Part shown: piece by piece, positions 45,811-56,929 of the stretch
How positions within the stretch are numbered: the stretch's first letter is position 1
Layout of the letters: the number at the start of each line of letters is the position of its first letter
Origin: Closterium sp. Naga37s-1
Taxonomy: Eukaryota; Streptophyta; Zygnematophyceae; Desmidiales; Closteriaceae
Assembly: GCA_947471745.1 (NCBI GenBank)
Contig: CANJKZ010001148.1
Span: forward strand, 449,501 to 513,500
Length of the DNA stretch: 64,000 bases
Reading direction: 5' to 3'
Translations under genes and position numbers: made by a program
Notes under the pieces: generated by a model
Told to the model about the DNA's origin: nothing
The model's input: only the letters and a program-made list of their open reading frames with translations
The model's database searches: none

Positions 45811-46520
45811 GTGGTGGACGAGGCGGACCAGCTGCTGCACCAGTTCTACCACGACTGGCTGCCGCTCACCCTCGCCTCCCTTGCGGCTGCCCCTTCCGGT
45901 GCCACTGCTGCCACGTCAGCAGTCACCGGCATGCATGCTGACGTGGCAGTGAGCGTGCCGGTTCTGTGCGACGTCATGCATGCACATGGCGGTGGCAGCA
46001 TGAGCGGTGTTCTCCCCACTCCATTCATCCACGGCCTGCAATCTCTGTGAGCCTCAACCGGTCACCTCATGCTGCTGTGCGTTGCTGCTATGTGCCGCTG
46101 CCATGCTGGGCTTGTTTCTTTTGTACATAACACCTCCTCTCGCCCTCCCCGTTCCCCTTCATCCCCGGTCTGTGATCCCTGTGAGCCCTCAGCCGTCACT
46201 GGATGCTATGCGCTGCTGCTATATGCCGCTGCTACGTGCCCGTGCCTTGTGGCTGCTATGTGCATCTGACCTGCAGTCACCTGAGTGACGCTGCTATGAG
46301 CCGTTGCCTTGTGCTCGTGTCACCTCACTGTGCTTCCTTCCTTATTCCGCCATTCCTTTCTCCTCATACCCTGAACCTTGAACCCATTGCAGCAACCCCT
46401 GTGCCCCTCCGCCCGACATTGAGCGACATTGGGTGATCGGGCTTGTTTGCCCTGCCACGCTCACCCGCGATCCCTCCAAGATTCAACGGCTCAGATTGCA
46501 CTTCCTGCTGCTCTCCGCCT
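45811..46520 (+). pseudogene. DEAD-box RNA helicase fragment, DDX51/RH1-like
   Basis: After a CATCAG 3' splice site at 45810 the frame reads VVDEADQLLHQFYHDWLP, which fits motif II (DEAD) and the following YxxWLP typical of the DDX51/Dbp6/plant RH1 family rather than most DEAD-box proteins. About 600 bases on, 46440-46500 reads VCPATLTRDPSKIQRLRLHF, matching the next conserved block of the same family, but motif III SAT is PAT here. These helicases act in 60S ribosome assembly in the nucleolus. Motif I (Walker A) and motifs IV-VI were not found nearby, so this is either a decayed partial copy or a gene with other exons I cannot see. Minisatellites flank it on both sides. Confidence 0.5.
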
Positions 46521-47240
46521 TTCCCCCCGCCTCGCTGCCCTTCGCCTTTGCTGAGTTCTCCTCCCACCAGCAGCAGCGCCAGCGCAGGTTGACTACGATG
46601 TTGTGCGTTCAAGAAGGGCACCCTTGCTTCACCGGTTTGAAGTGCTACTTACCAGCCTGAACACAGTGATTCATGAGCTGTGTACTCACCATATATGACT
46701 CGCCCTTATGCCAACCCACTTTTGGACTCTATGTTTGGTCTTGGGGATTTATGTTGTGTGTGTTTGGTAGGTATATTCTTTGCGCTCACTTCATCTCTTA
46801 TTACGGTCTTTGTGCAATCTGTTACCCCAATACCCTTGAACTTCGAGAGAGGTGTCAGGTTTGCGGTACCCCCGAAGTGCTGCACTCACAAGACTGCCAA
46901 TTGCATAATCAGAAACGTCAGCAGCAACCGCATTAGGGCAGGTATCCACATGTTGCATAACGAAAAAGAGCTCGGGTCAACACTGAGATCTGGGCATACA
47001 CAATACCCCCTTTCTACCACTATCATCACAGAAGCATCTCTCACAGCTGCTAGAGTGCTCTAAGAGTACCTCTGGCGTGCTGGCAGGCGACAGCACCTGC
47101 CACAGCACCTGCCACAGCACCTGCCACAGCACCTGCCTGCCTTCACCCTGTGCTTGCCTTTCCCCGTTCCTCCCATGCCACGCCGCAGTGACCATGCCGC
47201 ACAGCAAACTCCCTTACCCCTGCCCCCTGATCCACCTTCA
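46521..47240. other. Stretch downstream of the helicase fragment
   Basis: No gene recognised. It has a four-copy CCTGCCACAGCA repeat at about 47090-47135. Confidence 0.35.
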
Positions 47241-47500
47241 AATCCCCTGCACAGTGTTGGCTGTCAGGCAGAGCAGCTTCCAAGTATGGGGCAGCAGGCG
47301 AGGCTGAAAGCAGTCTCGACAGGAGGCTGTCTCGCAGCTCCACCAGAAGAGAAGCCCATCTCGCAGAACCAGCTGAAGTGCGGAGTGGGCAAGTACCGCT
47401 CCATGAGCGGGGTGGCGGTGTGTGTGAAGGGGTTCGCCTCGGGGCAGATCCAGTCGAAGATCTGCTGGATGCGGTGCTTCGATGGCTCGCTGCGCGGAAG
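47240..47500. other. Possible unidentified coding segment
   Basis: This 260-bp island of ordinary composition lies before a minisatellite. On the minus strand one frame reads IQQIFDWICPEANPFTHTA and then LMERYLPTPHFSWFCEMGF, which looks like real protein, but I cannot name the family. Other frames are also open, so this is weak. Confidence 0.25.
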
Positions 47501-48310
47501 AGGGGGAGCAAAGGGGGAGGGAATGGGGAGAGAAGGGAAGGGAGGGCAGAGAATGAGGGGAAGCAGGGCAGGGGTAGGGGAGAAGCGTGGAAGGGGATGT
47601 GGGGAAGCAAAGAAGGGGATGGGGGGAAGCAAAGAAGGGGATGGGGGGAAGCAGGGAAGGGGATGGGATGGGGGGAAGCAGGGAAGGGGATGAGAGGAAG
47701 CAGGGAAGGGGATGGGGGGAAGCAGAGAAGGGGATGGGGGGAAGCAAAGAAGGGGATGGGGGGAAGCAGGGAAGGGGATGGGGGGAAGCAGGGAAGGGGA
47801 CATGGGGAAGCAGGGAAGGGGATGGGAGGAAACAGGGAAAGGGATGGAGGGAAGGGGATGGGGGGAAGCAGGGAAGGGGTTGGGGGGAAGCAGAGAAGGG
47901 GATGGGGGGAAGCAGGGAAGGGGATGGGGGGAAGCAGGGAAGGGGATATGGGGAAGCAGGGAAGGGGATATGGGGAAGCAGGGAAGGGGATGGGAGGAAG
48001 CAGGGAAAGGGAGGGGGGGAAGCAGGGAAGGGGATAGGAGGAAGCAGGGAAGGGGATGGGGGGAAGCAGAGAAGGGGATGGGGGGGAAGCAGGGAAGGGG
48101 ACATGGGGAAGCAGGGAAGGGGATGGGAGGAAACAGGGAAAGGGATGGAGGGAAGGGGATGGGGGGAAGCAGGGAAGGGGTTGGGGGGGAGCAGAGAAGG
48201 GGATGGGGGAAATCAGGGAAGGGGATGGTGGGAAGCAGAGAAGGGGATGGGGGGAAGCAGAGAAGGGGATGGTGGGAAGCAGGGAAGGGGATGGGGGGAA
48301 GCAGGGAAGA
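47500..48310. repeat. Long G/A-rich minisatellite
   Basis: Units near GGGGAAGCAGGGAAGGGGAT, about 21-25 bp, with more than 25 copies. Its reverse complement (CTGCTTCCCC...ATCCCC) resembles the early units of the C/T-rich array at 44870-45340, so the two arrays form an imperfect long inverted repeat about 2 kb apart. Confidence 0.9.
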
Positions 48311-48334
48311 GAACAGAGGGAGCGCGATGGGAAG

Positions 48335-48770
48335 GGAGACGGGAGGGATGGCGAGGGCGACGGGGAGAGAGGAAGACGCGGATTGCGAGGGGACGAGCGG
48401 GAGGAAGGGCGACGAGACAAAGGGAAGGCTACGGGCGGAAGGGAGAGCGGCGGCGGAAGGGAGAGCGACGGCCGGAAGGGTGGGCGACGGGCGGAAGGGA
48501 GGGTGACGGGCGGAAGGGAGGGCGACGGGAGCGACAATCGGATGGGAGGGCGACGTGTGGAAGGTAGAGCGACGAGCGGATGGGAGGGCGACGGGCGAAA
48601 GGTAGAGCGACGAGCGGATGGGAGGGCGACAGGCGAAAGGTAGAGCGACGAGCGGATGGGAGGGCGACGGGCGAAAGGTAGAGCGACGAGAAGGGCGACG
48701 CGCGGAAGGGAGGGCGACGAACGGAAGGGAGGGAGGCGAATGGAAGGGAGCGACGGTTGGAAGCGTGGGC
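48335..48770. repeat. GC-rich array, GGGCGACGGGCGGAAGGGAG type
   Basis: Units of about 20 to 40 bp: a first part based on AGGGCGACGGGCGGAAGGG and a second part with GTAGAGCGACGAGCGGATGG repeated at 48555, 48603 and 48650. Confidence 0.85.
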
Positions 48771-49237
48771 GACGAACAGAAGGGAGCGCGATCGTGGACG
48801 ACGCGAGGAAACGAGTAACGGGAGCCAAAGAACTGAAAGCGTCGCGGGCAAGCGAGGGCGAATGGGGGAACCTAAGCGACCAGCAACCTAGCTCTAGACC
48901 AGGGAGAATATAGCAGGAGCATCTTGCGAAAGTTGGTACATGAGTTGTGCCCTCAAACGGAGTGATTTTTGGGCGTGAATGACGGGTGAACTATGTCTAG
49001 TATGCTTGACAAGTAGTACAAGATGGTTTTCAAGTTCAGTTCAAGTGAACAGTGCTGCCTTGCCTGCTGACCCACTGCTCGATATGACTTTGAGTGTCGC
49101 TGGCCAATCACAGATCACTATCGTGAGAGAATGCTCCACTTCGGGTGGTAACATGGTTTTTGGCGAATGCATATTCAGGAATCTTGAACTTGAAAATAAC
49201 CATGTAGAACTCGGGCTTTAAGGTATGAAAACAGCTA
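48771..49237. other. Unassigned stretch
   Basis: Nothing recognised. The last nine bases, AAACAGCTA (49229-49237), are the target site of the MITE that follows. Confidence 0.35.
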
Positions 49238-50237
49238 GGGAAAATATGCGAATGGTAACATCTATTGGGCTTTATAACACGTACGGTAACCATAACAATG
49301 AATTTTCATGCGTTTGGTAACTCGATTCACGCGTTTGGTAACTCGATTCACGCGTTTCTATACACTGGCAAGCCATCACGCGAATGGTAACTAGAAGAAA
49401 CCCTCGTCCAACTTGACCCTGATTCTGGTTTTTCCCGCTCGCGCCAGACTGAATTGACGAGTCCTGAAGCACGAAATTCTGACACACTCTCCGAAATTCT
49501 GAGACGTTTCCGAAATTCTGACACACTTTCCGAAATTAGGACTATTTTGTGAAAAGTTGCTATTTTGAAAACCGTTTCTCATATAATGCTGATATTCTGG
49601 CGCTCGCGGAAAACTAATTTTATTTAATTCTATCGTACAACCGGGGAAAAAACTATATATACCCCTTTCGGATGGCAAATGATTTTGAGAGCATCAACCC
49701 TAAACTCCTTGCGACAGGGCGTTCAATGTTATTTCTAGAATAAAGGCATGCCATTCGGAAGGGTGTAATATTTTCCCACCTCCAAAATTATCCCACGCTG
49801 CACTAATTACACATTTATTTAAAAAAAATTATTGTCGCTTTTCCGGGAAAATTATTGTCACATTTATTTGCAACAATGCAATCATGCTTGCAAAAAAATA
49901 ATTGTACTTGTTAGTACTATATTTCCGAGCTTAAAATAGATATGAAACGGCTCTGAAACTATTTGGTCCGTGGTAATTGAACAAACGCGATCCTTCAAAG
50001 TCACGGCGGGAATCGTTCAAGATCGATTAAACGGTGCGTGAAATCTTTCAATTAACAAATTCCTCTTAGTCAGGATCATTTCGGCGGGAGTTTCATCTAG
50101 TTACCATTCGCGTGATCATTCACCTGTGCTAAGTTACCAATTGCGTGAAACGAGTTACCAAACGCGTGAAAACGTACTGTAATAGTTACTGTATGCGTTA
50201 AAGAGCCCCATGTGTGTTACCATTGGCATACTTTCCC
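49238..50237. mobile_element. Mutator-like MITE, 1000 bp, long inverted ends
   Basis: Terminal inverted repeats of roughly 155-165 bp: the left starts GGGAAAATATGCGAATGG, and the right read backwards starts GGGAAAGTATGCCAATGG. A perfect 9-bp duplication AAACAGCTA flanks it (49229-49237 and 50238-50246). The 9-bp TSD and long inverted ends are diagnostic of the Mutator superfamily. Inside each end the motif CGCGTTTGGTAACTCG recurs as sub-repeats, possible transposase binding sites. No transposase coding is present, so it must be mobilised in trans. The core (49405-50085) is AT-rich with a short repeat CCGAAATTCTGACAC at 49479-49535. Confidence 0.9.
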
Positions 50238-50246
50238 AAACAGCTA

Positions 50247-51313
50247 TCTGTTGTTCATGGCCTGTTCAGTCGGGCAGCTGGCACATAACGTAGATTCTGC
50301 AGCTTGTGAACACGCACCCTGATCCAGACACGTTCACACCCCACACACTGATGGGCGAAACGATAAGTGCTGAGACTTGAAAGGGGCTTGGTTGCCCCAA
50401 GTGAAACGTTTGAACTGCCCGTATTCACCCGTGCGGTCGAGCGCGACTTGAACCGCCATCCAAGCTGGTTTCCCTCTGTCTTGACATAACTGTACATGGA
50501 CTGTAGTCATTTTTTCGCACGAATGAATCTCTTTCACTGTAGCTGACCAGCAGGAAGGGATGAGAAGCGACAAATAACATTCGCTCACAATTTTGGAAAT
50601 TTGTAACAGTGAGTTACACCGTGCCCCCTTTTCCTCAACTTCCTCCCCTGGCTCCCTCCCCCTTCCCCCTGCTCCCTTCGCCCTTCTCCCCCATCCCCCC
50701 CCCCCACCCCCCGTCTTCCCCGTCCCCCGTTGACCCAACTCAAACTGTTGAACTTTCATGTTTTCCCCCACACGCATGGTACTCCGCCGTTTCAAGCAAT
50801 TTCCACCACACACTCACCCTCACTCGTCTTTATCGAGGGTTTCATCCAAGGTCACCACCAACTGGTTTTCGACTCTAGCCAGAGCACGCCCAAGTGAACT
50901 TTCCGGGCAATAAAACGGGCATTCTGATCATCTTGTTGCAAGATCTGTTCACCGCACTTGTGACCTGCCCTCTTGGATTGAGTCAATGGTACAGTGCACA
51001 AGACACCACAAGCCTCGCACTTGTGTGACTGACACCTCACGAAAGAAAACAAATGCGCAAAGAATCAAGAATAATGTATGGATGCCGATAGCAGCCAAAA
51101 GGTACCCCCCCTTCCCAACTACGCGCTCATTTCTTCCTTCACGACTAAAGCACAACCATCGCTAGTTCTAGATAGTAAGTTGCTAGTTAGGTCAAACCTT
51201 CTGAACGACTAATTTCAAGCAAAGCGTTGATATCATCAAAGAGCCTCGACGAGTTTCGGTGTGAAGGCTTGGTCCGTGCACCTACGTCGACGTCGAGTCG
51301 GTCCGACGGAACG
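50247..51313. other. Region between the MITE and the MYB-like gene
   Basis: It probably holds the promoter of the MYB-like gene. A pyrimidine-rich tract lies at 50625-50735. No coding motif seen on either strand. Confidence 0.35.
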
Positions 51314-53258
51314 ATGACATCAACGGCTCGGCAAGCGGGACCGCTATGGAATGCAGCGGTGCGATTACAACCTGGATGAGATGCTTGGCTCCGTTTTCCT
51401 GAGAATATTAAGCTCCGTTGCACTGCATATCGTAGATTAGCAGAAAATACTGGATCTTCGACAGATACATGTTTCCAAACAGTCTAAAAAATCTGCTGCT
51501 GCGAAGATTTTATCATTTAACTCTGATATATGCCGTCTCGTGCGACAGGAGGACGTAATTCTACTCAACCACGTGGCGCGACATGGCACCAGCCAATGGG
51601 GAGTCCTACAGGCATCCGGTCTTTTGCCGCGTCGTGATAACAAGGCGTGTTGCAACCGATTTATTGTTCTAAAGAGGTATCACGACGGCAAAGCCGGAGA
51701 TTTTAATGCGATGCGAATGTGGGTGATTTGCAAGGGCATTCCTGATCGCGAGTCGCGATCTAACAGCGACAGCAGCAACTTGCTGAACGTTCAACTTGAA
51801 TCGCAACGTTACAACGTTACAACAGAGATCTGCGTTTTAATCACAACGCGCTACTATTTTTTCGTTTGTTTGTCTAATCAATATGCGTTTTCGTGCTTCA
51901 GAAACTACCAGCAGAACCGCATAAAGAGTTCTCAAGTCGTGAAAGCACTCCTTGTAAGTGTGCATTGATGCTCAAAGCATTTTGTTTTTATCGTACACAA
52001 TATTTCAACTTTTATGGGGTACACAGTGTGCTTCATCCTATAATGTAATAGTACATTTTTCCAGATTTTGATACCTTCATGTTGTTTCTTGATCCACAGG
52101 CTGCTCTCAGGAGTAACACTCAAGTCAAGACATCCAGCCAAGCACGCACTATGATCCCTTGCTCAGAAATGGCTAAATTGCCACTGACATCAATTGTTTC
52201 AGTTGCTGACCCTGCTACGGCATCATCTCAAGCACCAGCACCATCATCTTCACCACCTCCATCACCATCACCACCTCCATCAGCAGCACCAACTCCTAAA
52301 CAATCACGACCGAGTGCCACTTTACACGATTTCAGTCGAACCGCCACAGAAGCAAACGCAAGTGAGCGGAGGGAAGAAGGGGCCCAGAACACAATGCACT
52401 GTAACAGGCCAACAGTGTGCTGCACTGGAGGCATCAATTTAAGGAGTACAAGGGACGCATGTGAAGAGACGGACCGGAATAACGGTGGAATTCTCGATAA
52501 TCCGGCGATGGACCGATTATCGCTAACAACTTGCGTCAACCAATCGGCGGCAAGCAGCAGCGAGTTCTTGGAGTGTTTGCTGCAAGCTGCTGCGGCCATA
52601 CCTGCAGCATCGACACCAGCAGCACGCGTACCAACAGCATCGGCATCCGAAGCATCGGCATCCGAAGCATCGGCATCCGAAGCATTGGCATCCGAAGCAA
52701 CGGCACCAGAAGCATCAGCAGGAGGTGGAACATTGGCGCGTGACACGCTGAAAAGGCCGTCGTCGGGCTCATGGCATGGCGAGGACGAGCACATGCTGAT
52801 GTCATCAAAGAAATTCAGATCTTCACAAGAACTTTGGCAGGAAAATGAGGATAATGCCGTTTCAATCTCAGACAAGGCGAAGGTGCACAAGCCGAGCGAT
52901 ACAGGAACACTGATTGCTGAAACGGCCGAGCCGACATTGTGGCGAGGGAGCTTGCCATTGGGAGCAGATGGCCAGTTCCCATGGTAGGTGCAGTTCTGAA
53001 ACTCAACACGCTTTTTGTTCTGCAAGCCTTCCAGATGCGATTCACCTTGCGCCATTCTTCTTGTGTTTCTTGCTCTGCAGGGCGCCGTACGCTGGGCTGC
53101 CTTGGTGTGAGGGGAGCTGCCAGCACCGCTGCCAGAGCTGCCAGGCAGCTCAACCGAACCTCGCTGGGCTCAGACCAGACGCCCTGCTAGACGCCCTATC
53201 CAGTGGCCCCCTCTCCATGGTAAACCCGCCCGCCCACTCTCTTTCCCAATTCTCTTAA
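51314..53258 (+). CDS. MYB-like protein with a single repeat, DUO1-like
   Basis: My model: exons 51314-51358, 51549-51676, 51902-51953, 52100-52983, 53081-53258; all introns GT-AG, phases agree, 428 residues, stop TAA overlapping an AATAAA signal at 53257. Residues 9-58 form one MYB repeat: GPLWNAAEDVILLNHVARHG, then QWGVLQASGLLPRRDNKACCNRF. The wording NHVxRxG and SGLLPR matches the first repeat (R2) of the DUO1-type MYB proteins, which control sperm-cell genes in land plants. The second repeat (R3) is not seen; only NYQQNRIKSS follows. The rest is low-complexity, rich in Ser/Ala/Pro, with Ala-Ser-Glu repeats near 52637-52710, and the last exon has a Cys cluster (CEGSCQHRCQSC). Exon 1 is short and its assignment is inference from splice sites and MYB fit. 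Confidence 0.6.
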
Positions 53259-53530
53259 TAAAAAAATGGGGACTCACCTTGTCTTTTCTTTATTTTTTTC
53301 ATTGTTTCTTTTGTTTTTTCTCACTCTGTATCTGATAGATGTGGCCCCCCTGTTCTGTTTTGTTCCTGCTGGTTTTGCAGGTCCTTTTTGGGTTTTGAAT
53401 GTGCACTCAAGTTTTGCACACACAATAAATGGTAGTGTATATAAGCCATAGGAGCATATATGCAATAGTGTATGAAGAATATGCACATGAATATGTATAT
53501 TGTGATATCCATAAACGAGTAGTTCTATAA
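53259..53530. other. Downstream of the MYB-like gene
   Basis: T-rich and AT-rich sequence, probably 3' UTR and spacer. No gene seen. Confidence 0.35.
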
Positions 53531-53715
53531 TGTTTACATTGCATTACACACCCAACAATACCTAATGAAGCAGATGAGTGATCGAGTGAGGTTTGCAGTA
53601 TCCAGGAAAGAAATAACAATATGTGAGCGAAGGCATGAGTGAACATTTATTGCGTAAACTGTGGTAACGGTAAGACGCGCATGTTGGGGTGCGGCCGCCG
53701 AGGTTGGGAAAAAAC
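53531..53715 (-). repeat. Decayed Gypsy LTR fragment
   Basis: In reverse orientation it resembles the Gypsy LTR of 2886-3227: GAGCGAAGGCATGAG at 53623, GTGGTAACGGTAA at 53660, GACGCGC and the GAGGTTGGGAAAA match near 53700. It is highly diverged and truncated. Confidence 0.6.
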
Positions 53716-53898
53716 AAAGGCTTATGGCATGCTGCGTGCGGACCACTGGGCTCAACAGGCTCGTCAGGGACAGGAGCCGAGAGCATATGGCTAAACAGCG
53801 AGAGGAGTGGGCTGTGCAAATGAGAACTGAAAGTCGAAGCGCTGAAGGATCTGCTGCACCATGTAGGACTGAGTCACAGTGATGGTGCGCGCTGCTCT

Positions 53899-55042
53899 TG
53901 TCAAAATGACTTATATGTTGTTTAGGCTGTAGTGGGGTAGACTATACTGAGTACAACCCATTAGGGTTAGCACTACTTGTACTTGTCATTCATCCTAGTG
54001 AACTCACTCCTGCCACTTCATTCTGACACAGTATCCAAAGCTTGTGGGCTGCCTCATGTACCTGATGACTTGCACTCGACCTGACCTCACGTACCCTCTC
54101 AGCATCATGGCGCGCTACGTTGCGCCCGGGAGACACCGACCAGCACTGGCGGGCTGCTAGGAGGGTGCTGTGTTACTTGTGCAGTACATCGGGCATGGGG
54201 CTTGTGCTTGGAGGACGGGGCTCAGTTGTACTCACTGGACACTCATACGCTTCTTGGGCCGACGACCAGGAGACTCAGCGGTCGTCACAGGGTTACACTT
54301 TAAGTCTCGGCACTGGTTTTGTCTCCTGGAGGTCCACCCGCTCGTCTTCTGTACTTAGTTCCAGCTGTGAGGCCGAGATCTACGCTAGGGCTATGGCTGC
54401 TCAAGAGTTACGCTGGCTGACCTACCTGCTGACAGACTTGGGTGAGCGGCCTCGTTCTCCTCCAGTTTTGTACGTCGACAACAAGGCCACGATTGCTCTT
54501 CGTTACTTCCTCACCCGAGAGTTACAGCAGGGTGTCAGCTCCGCCTAAGCTACGTGGCCTCACGGACCAACACTGCTGATATTTTCACCAAGGCACTTGT
54601 GTCTGGTGATCATCAGCGTTTCTGCACTGCTCTAGGCCTTGTGCCTACTGTGCCTCACCTGCTTACTGTTTGACTTTGCCTTGTACTGTGATCTATCTAT
54701 ATATACCTGCATGCTTCCTCTTGCTAGGTTGTGATCACTGTACTGCTTGTACTTTTAGTAATTTGCATGTGAACTGGCCTTGTGGCCACTTGCTTGTGCT
54801 CAGACTGCGTGGTGATCTTGAGATCCACCCTGAGCTTTGCTTTGTTTGCTTCTCTTGACTGGTCTTGTGATCGTCGGTTGTTCTTGCTAACCCCCACTTC
54901 GACTAGGGGGTGTGTCAAAATGACTTATATGTTGTTTAGGCTGTAGTGGGGTAGACTATATTGAGTACAACCCATTAGGGTTAGCAAAACTTGTAATTGT
55001 CATTCATCCTAGTGAACTCATTCCTGCCACTTCATTCTGACA
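53899..55042 (+). mobile_element. Copia element F, internally deleted
   Basis: Two 130-bp LTRs (53899-54028 and 54913-55042), starting TGTCAAAATGAC and ending TTCTGACA, flanked by the duplication GCTCT (53894-53898 and 55043-55047). Between them only the end of RT, RNase H and the 3' leader remain. The primer site, gag, protease, integrase and RT core are gone. A CCCCCACTTCGACTAGGGGG hairpin precedes the right LTR, as in C, E and I. LTRs differ at a handful of positions. Confidence 0.92.
54030..54672 (+). pseudogene. Copia F RNase H remnant
   Basis: It begins in the RT connection (PKLVGCLMYLMTCTRPDL), then after a frameshift RNase H: GHSYASWADD near 54240, SSSCEAEIYARAMAAQELRW near 54360, YVDNKATIALRYF near 54475. 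Compared with E a block is deleted between YVDNKA and ALRYF. A further frameshift precedes TNTADIFTKAL near 54570. Not functional. Confidence 0.85.
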
Positions 55043-55059
55043 GCTCTGTCCCTAGCGAT

Positions 55060-55780
55060 CTGCAAGCCAAGATAGCGGCGCTGCTCCTTGAGGTCAGTGC
55101 AAATGTTTCCGCAGCAGCCCGGCCTTCACTGAGGGCAGTGCAGCTCTGTCTGGAGTAGCGAAGACCAGGTCGTCAATATAGACGAAGATGTAGAACGGAG
55201 TCGAGCCAGAGTGAACGAAGAGAGAAAGTCAGCAGAGGACGGGAAGAAGCAGCGGTAAGCCAGAGTAGCGCGCAACGTGTCGTACCTCTGACGAGGAGCC
55301 TGACGCAGACCGTCGTCTAGATGCCAAAGGCTCCACTGGTTCCTATGAGGGAATGACCCAGTGAAGCCAGATGGACGGCAGAGACATATTTGCTCGTGCG
55401 GGCTGCCTTGCAGAAAGGCACTCGAGAAATCAAGCGAGTTGAGGTTGTAGTCACGCTGCGCCACGATGTGTAGCAGTATCTGAAGAATGGTCATCATCGG
55501 GCGACATAGGAGGCAATGGGAGAACAGAGAGTGGCGGAACATGAGAGGGATGAGAACGGAAGAGCATAAAGTGGATACCGGGAAGGGGAGACACGGGCCG
55601 AGCACGAGAGTGACGACGGACCCAGTAGTGGGAGTCAGGAGTCGAGTCAGGAGACAGAGGAGGAGACAGCTGTGAACGCGGAGGAAGATGAGCCGGAGAC
55701 GAGACCGGGGGAGGAAACGCAGGACTGTAAACCAGGAGAGGCGGTGAGGGGGGAATGTCATCAGTCAGTCGAGGGGTAAG
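55060..55780 (-). pseudogene. Copia G reverse transcriptase remnant
   Basis: RT motifs on the minus strand: MMTILQILLHIVAQRDYNLN, SLDFSSAFLQGSPHEQICLC, RPSGFTGSFP and DDGLRQAPRQRYDTLRATLA. They match E (MTTLRVLLHVAAHRDYELH) but with many changes. The YVDD motif region is frameshifted near 55170. Not functional. Confidence 0.8.
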
Positions 55781-56309
55781 AAAGACCAAGTAGGCGAAGG
55801 GCAGACACAGGCTGTGAAGACGGCTGCTGCGGCGGTTACTGCTGCGGCAACGGCTGCTGCGGTGCCGGACGTCCCGTGCTCGCGGCACCCCCAGTACTAG
55901 TACCTTCTGCGGTAGCACCCCAAGAACCAGTATTCCCAGCGTCAGCACCCCCAGAACCAGCACCCCCTGAGCCGACATCGACCAACTGCGGTGGTGACGA
56001 CGTCTGTGGCCGCAACGAAGGCTGCTGCCGCGACAGCAAGGACGTCGCAGGTGACGGCAAAGATTGTGGAAACTGCTGCTGGGGGGGCGAGGGACGGGGG
56101 GGAGGCGACTAAGGGGTCGACACAGGAGGCGCCCCCCCTTGTACCGGGCCTCGAGAGTCAACAGAATCCCCTTCAGGCTCAACCGAGGGAAGGGCGGTGA
56201 CGTGCGACACACTAGACTGGGCAGGACGTGGGGGCAGGGGAGCTAGCGGAGGAGTGGGTTTAGGGGGGGGGAGTGTGAATGAGAAAGAGGGGAGAGGGGG
56301 GAACCGGGG

Positions 56310-56860
56310 TACCTCAGTGAGGGAAGCAAGTGTAGAAGCAAACAGACTCGTAAAAGGTGACGTCACGAGAGCTGAAAAAACGGTGAGACAAAGGGTGGTA
56401 GAACAGCCCGTCAGGGGCATAGAGGCGGAAACCAAGGAAGACACATGGGAGAGTGCGGGCTGAGAGGGTCGTGGTTGTGAGCAAGGCAGCCCCAGACACG
56501 AAACGCAGGCGCAGCACCAGGGGATCCAGTCGAGAGGAGGGTCGTTCAAACCTGCGGGCGTGAGTCACGAGGCCACAGGTTAAGCTAGTGCGCGTCGTAG
56601 CGGACTGCAAACGGCCACAGAAAATGGGCGGCACTAGCATGAATCATGGAGGTATGAGCGATCTCCACGACCAAGCTAATGCGACGCTCAGCCACCCCAT
56701 TTTGTTGTGGGAAGTCCGAGAGCGAGTACGTCAGGGAAACTGCGACAAGAGCTGGAAGCGAGGAGAGGGCGGTGCGGTCGTGGAAGAAGCACTAGGACGC
56801 GCCGGAGTTGAGAGTGAAGGAGAGGCACGCACTGCTGGAGCTGCTGCTTCTGCTGCTGTT
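56310..56860 (-). pseudogene. Copia G protease joined to the integrase C-terminal part
   Basis: Protease with LNSGAS, a TAG stop, then CFFHDRTAL near 56790 runs directly into FPQQNGVAERRIS near 56700, which in E lies more than 300 residues further on. The central integrase with its first two catalytic Asp residues is therefore deleted. The remainder (HFLWPFAVRY, then VFLGFRLYAPDGLFY near 56420) is frameshifted. Confidence 0.8.
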
Positions 56861-56929
56861 GCTGCTCCTCCCCAGGCCAGCAGGTCCCCGGTGCCACTGG
56901 GATACCCACTGCTAAGTCATCGTCGCACC

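Noticed and set aside
45067..46050. Long open frames in the C/T-rich array
   Set aside because: All three frames are open because the repeat lacks stops; the products are Ser/Pro/Leu monotony with no domain.
44565..48770. CRISPR-like regular arrays
   Set aside because: Units are contiguous with no unique spacers and the context is a plant nuclear genome.
47143..48828. 561-codon minus-strand frame and several plus-strand frames over the G/A-rich array
   Set aside because: Repeat-driven open frames; no initiation context, no domain.
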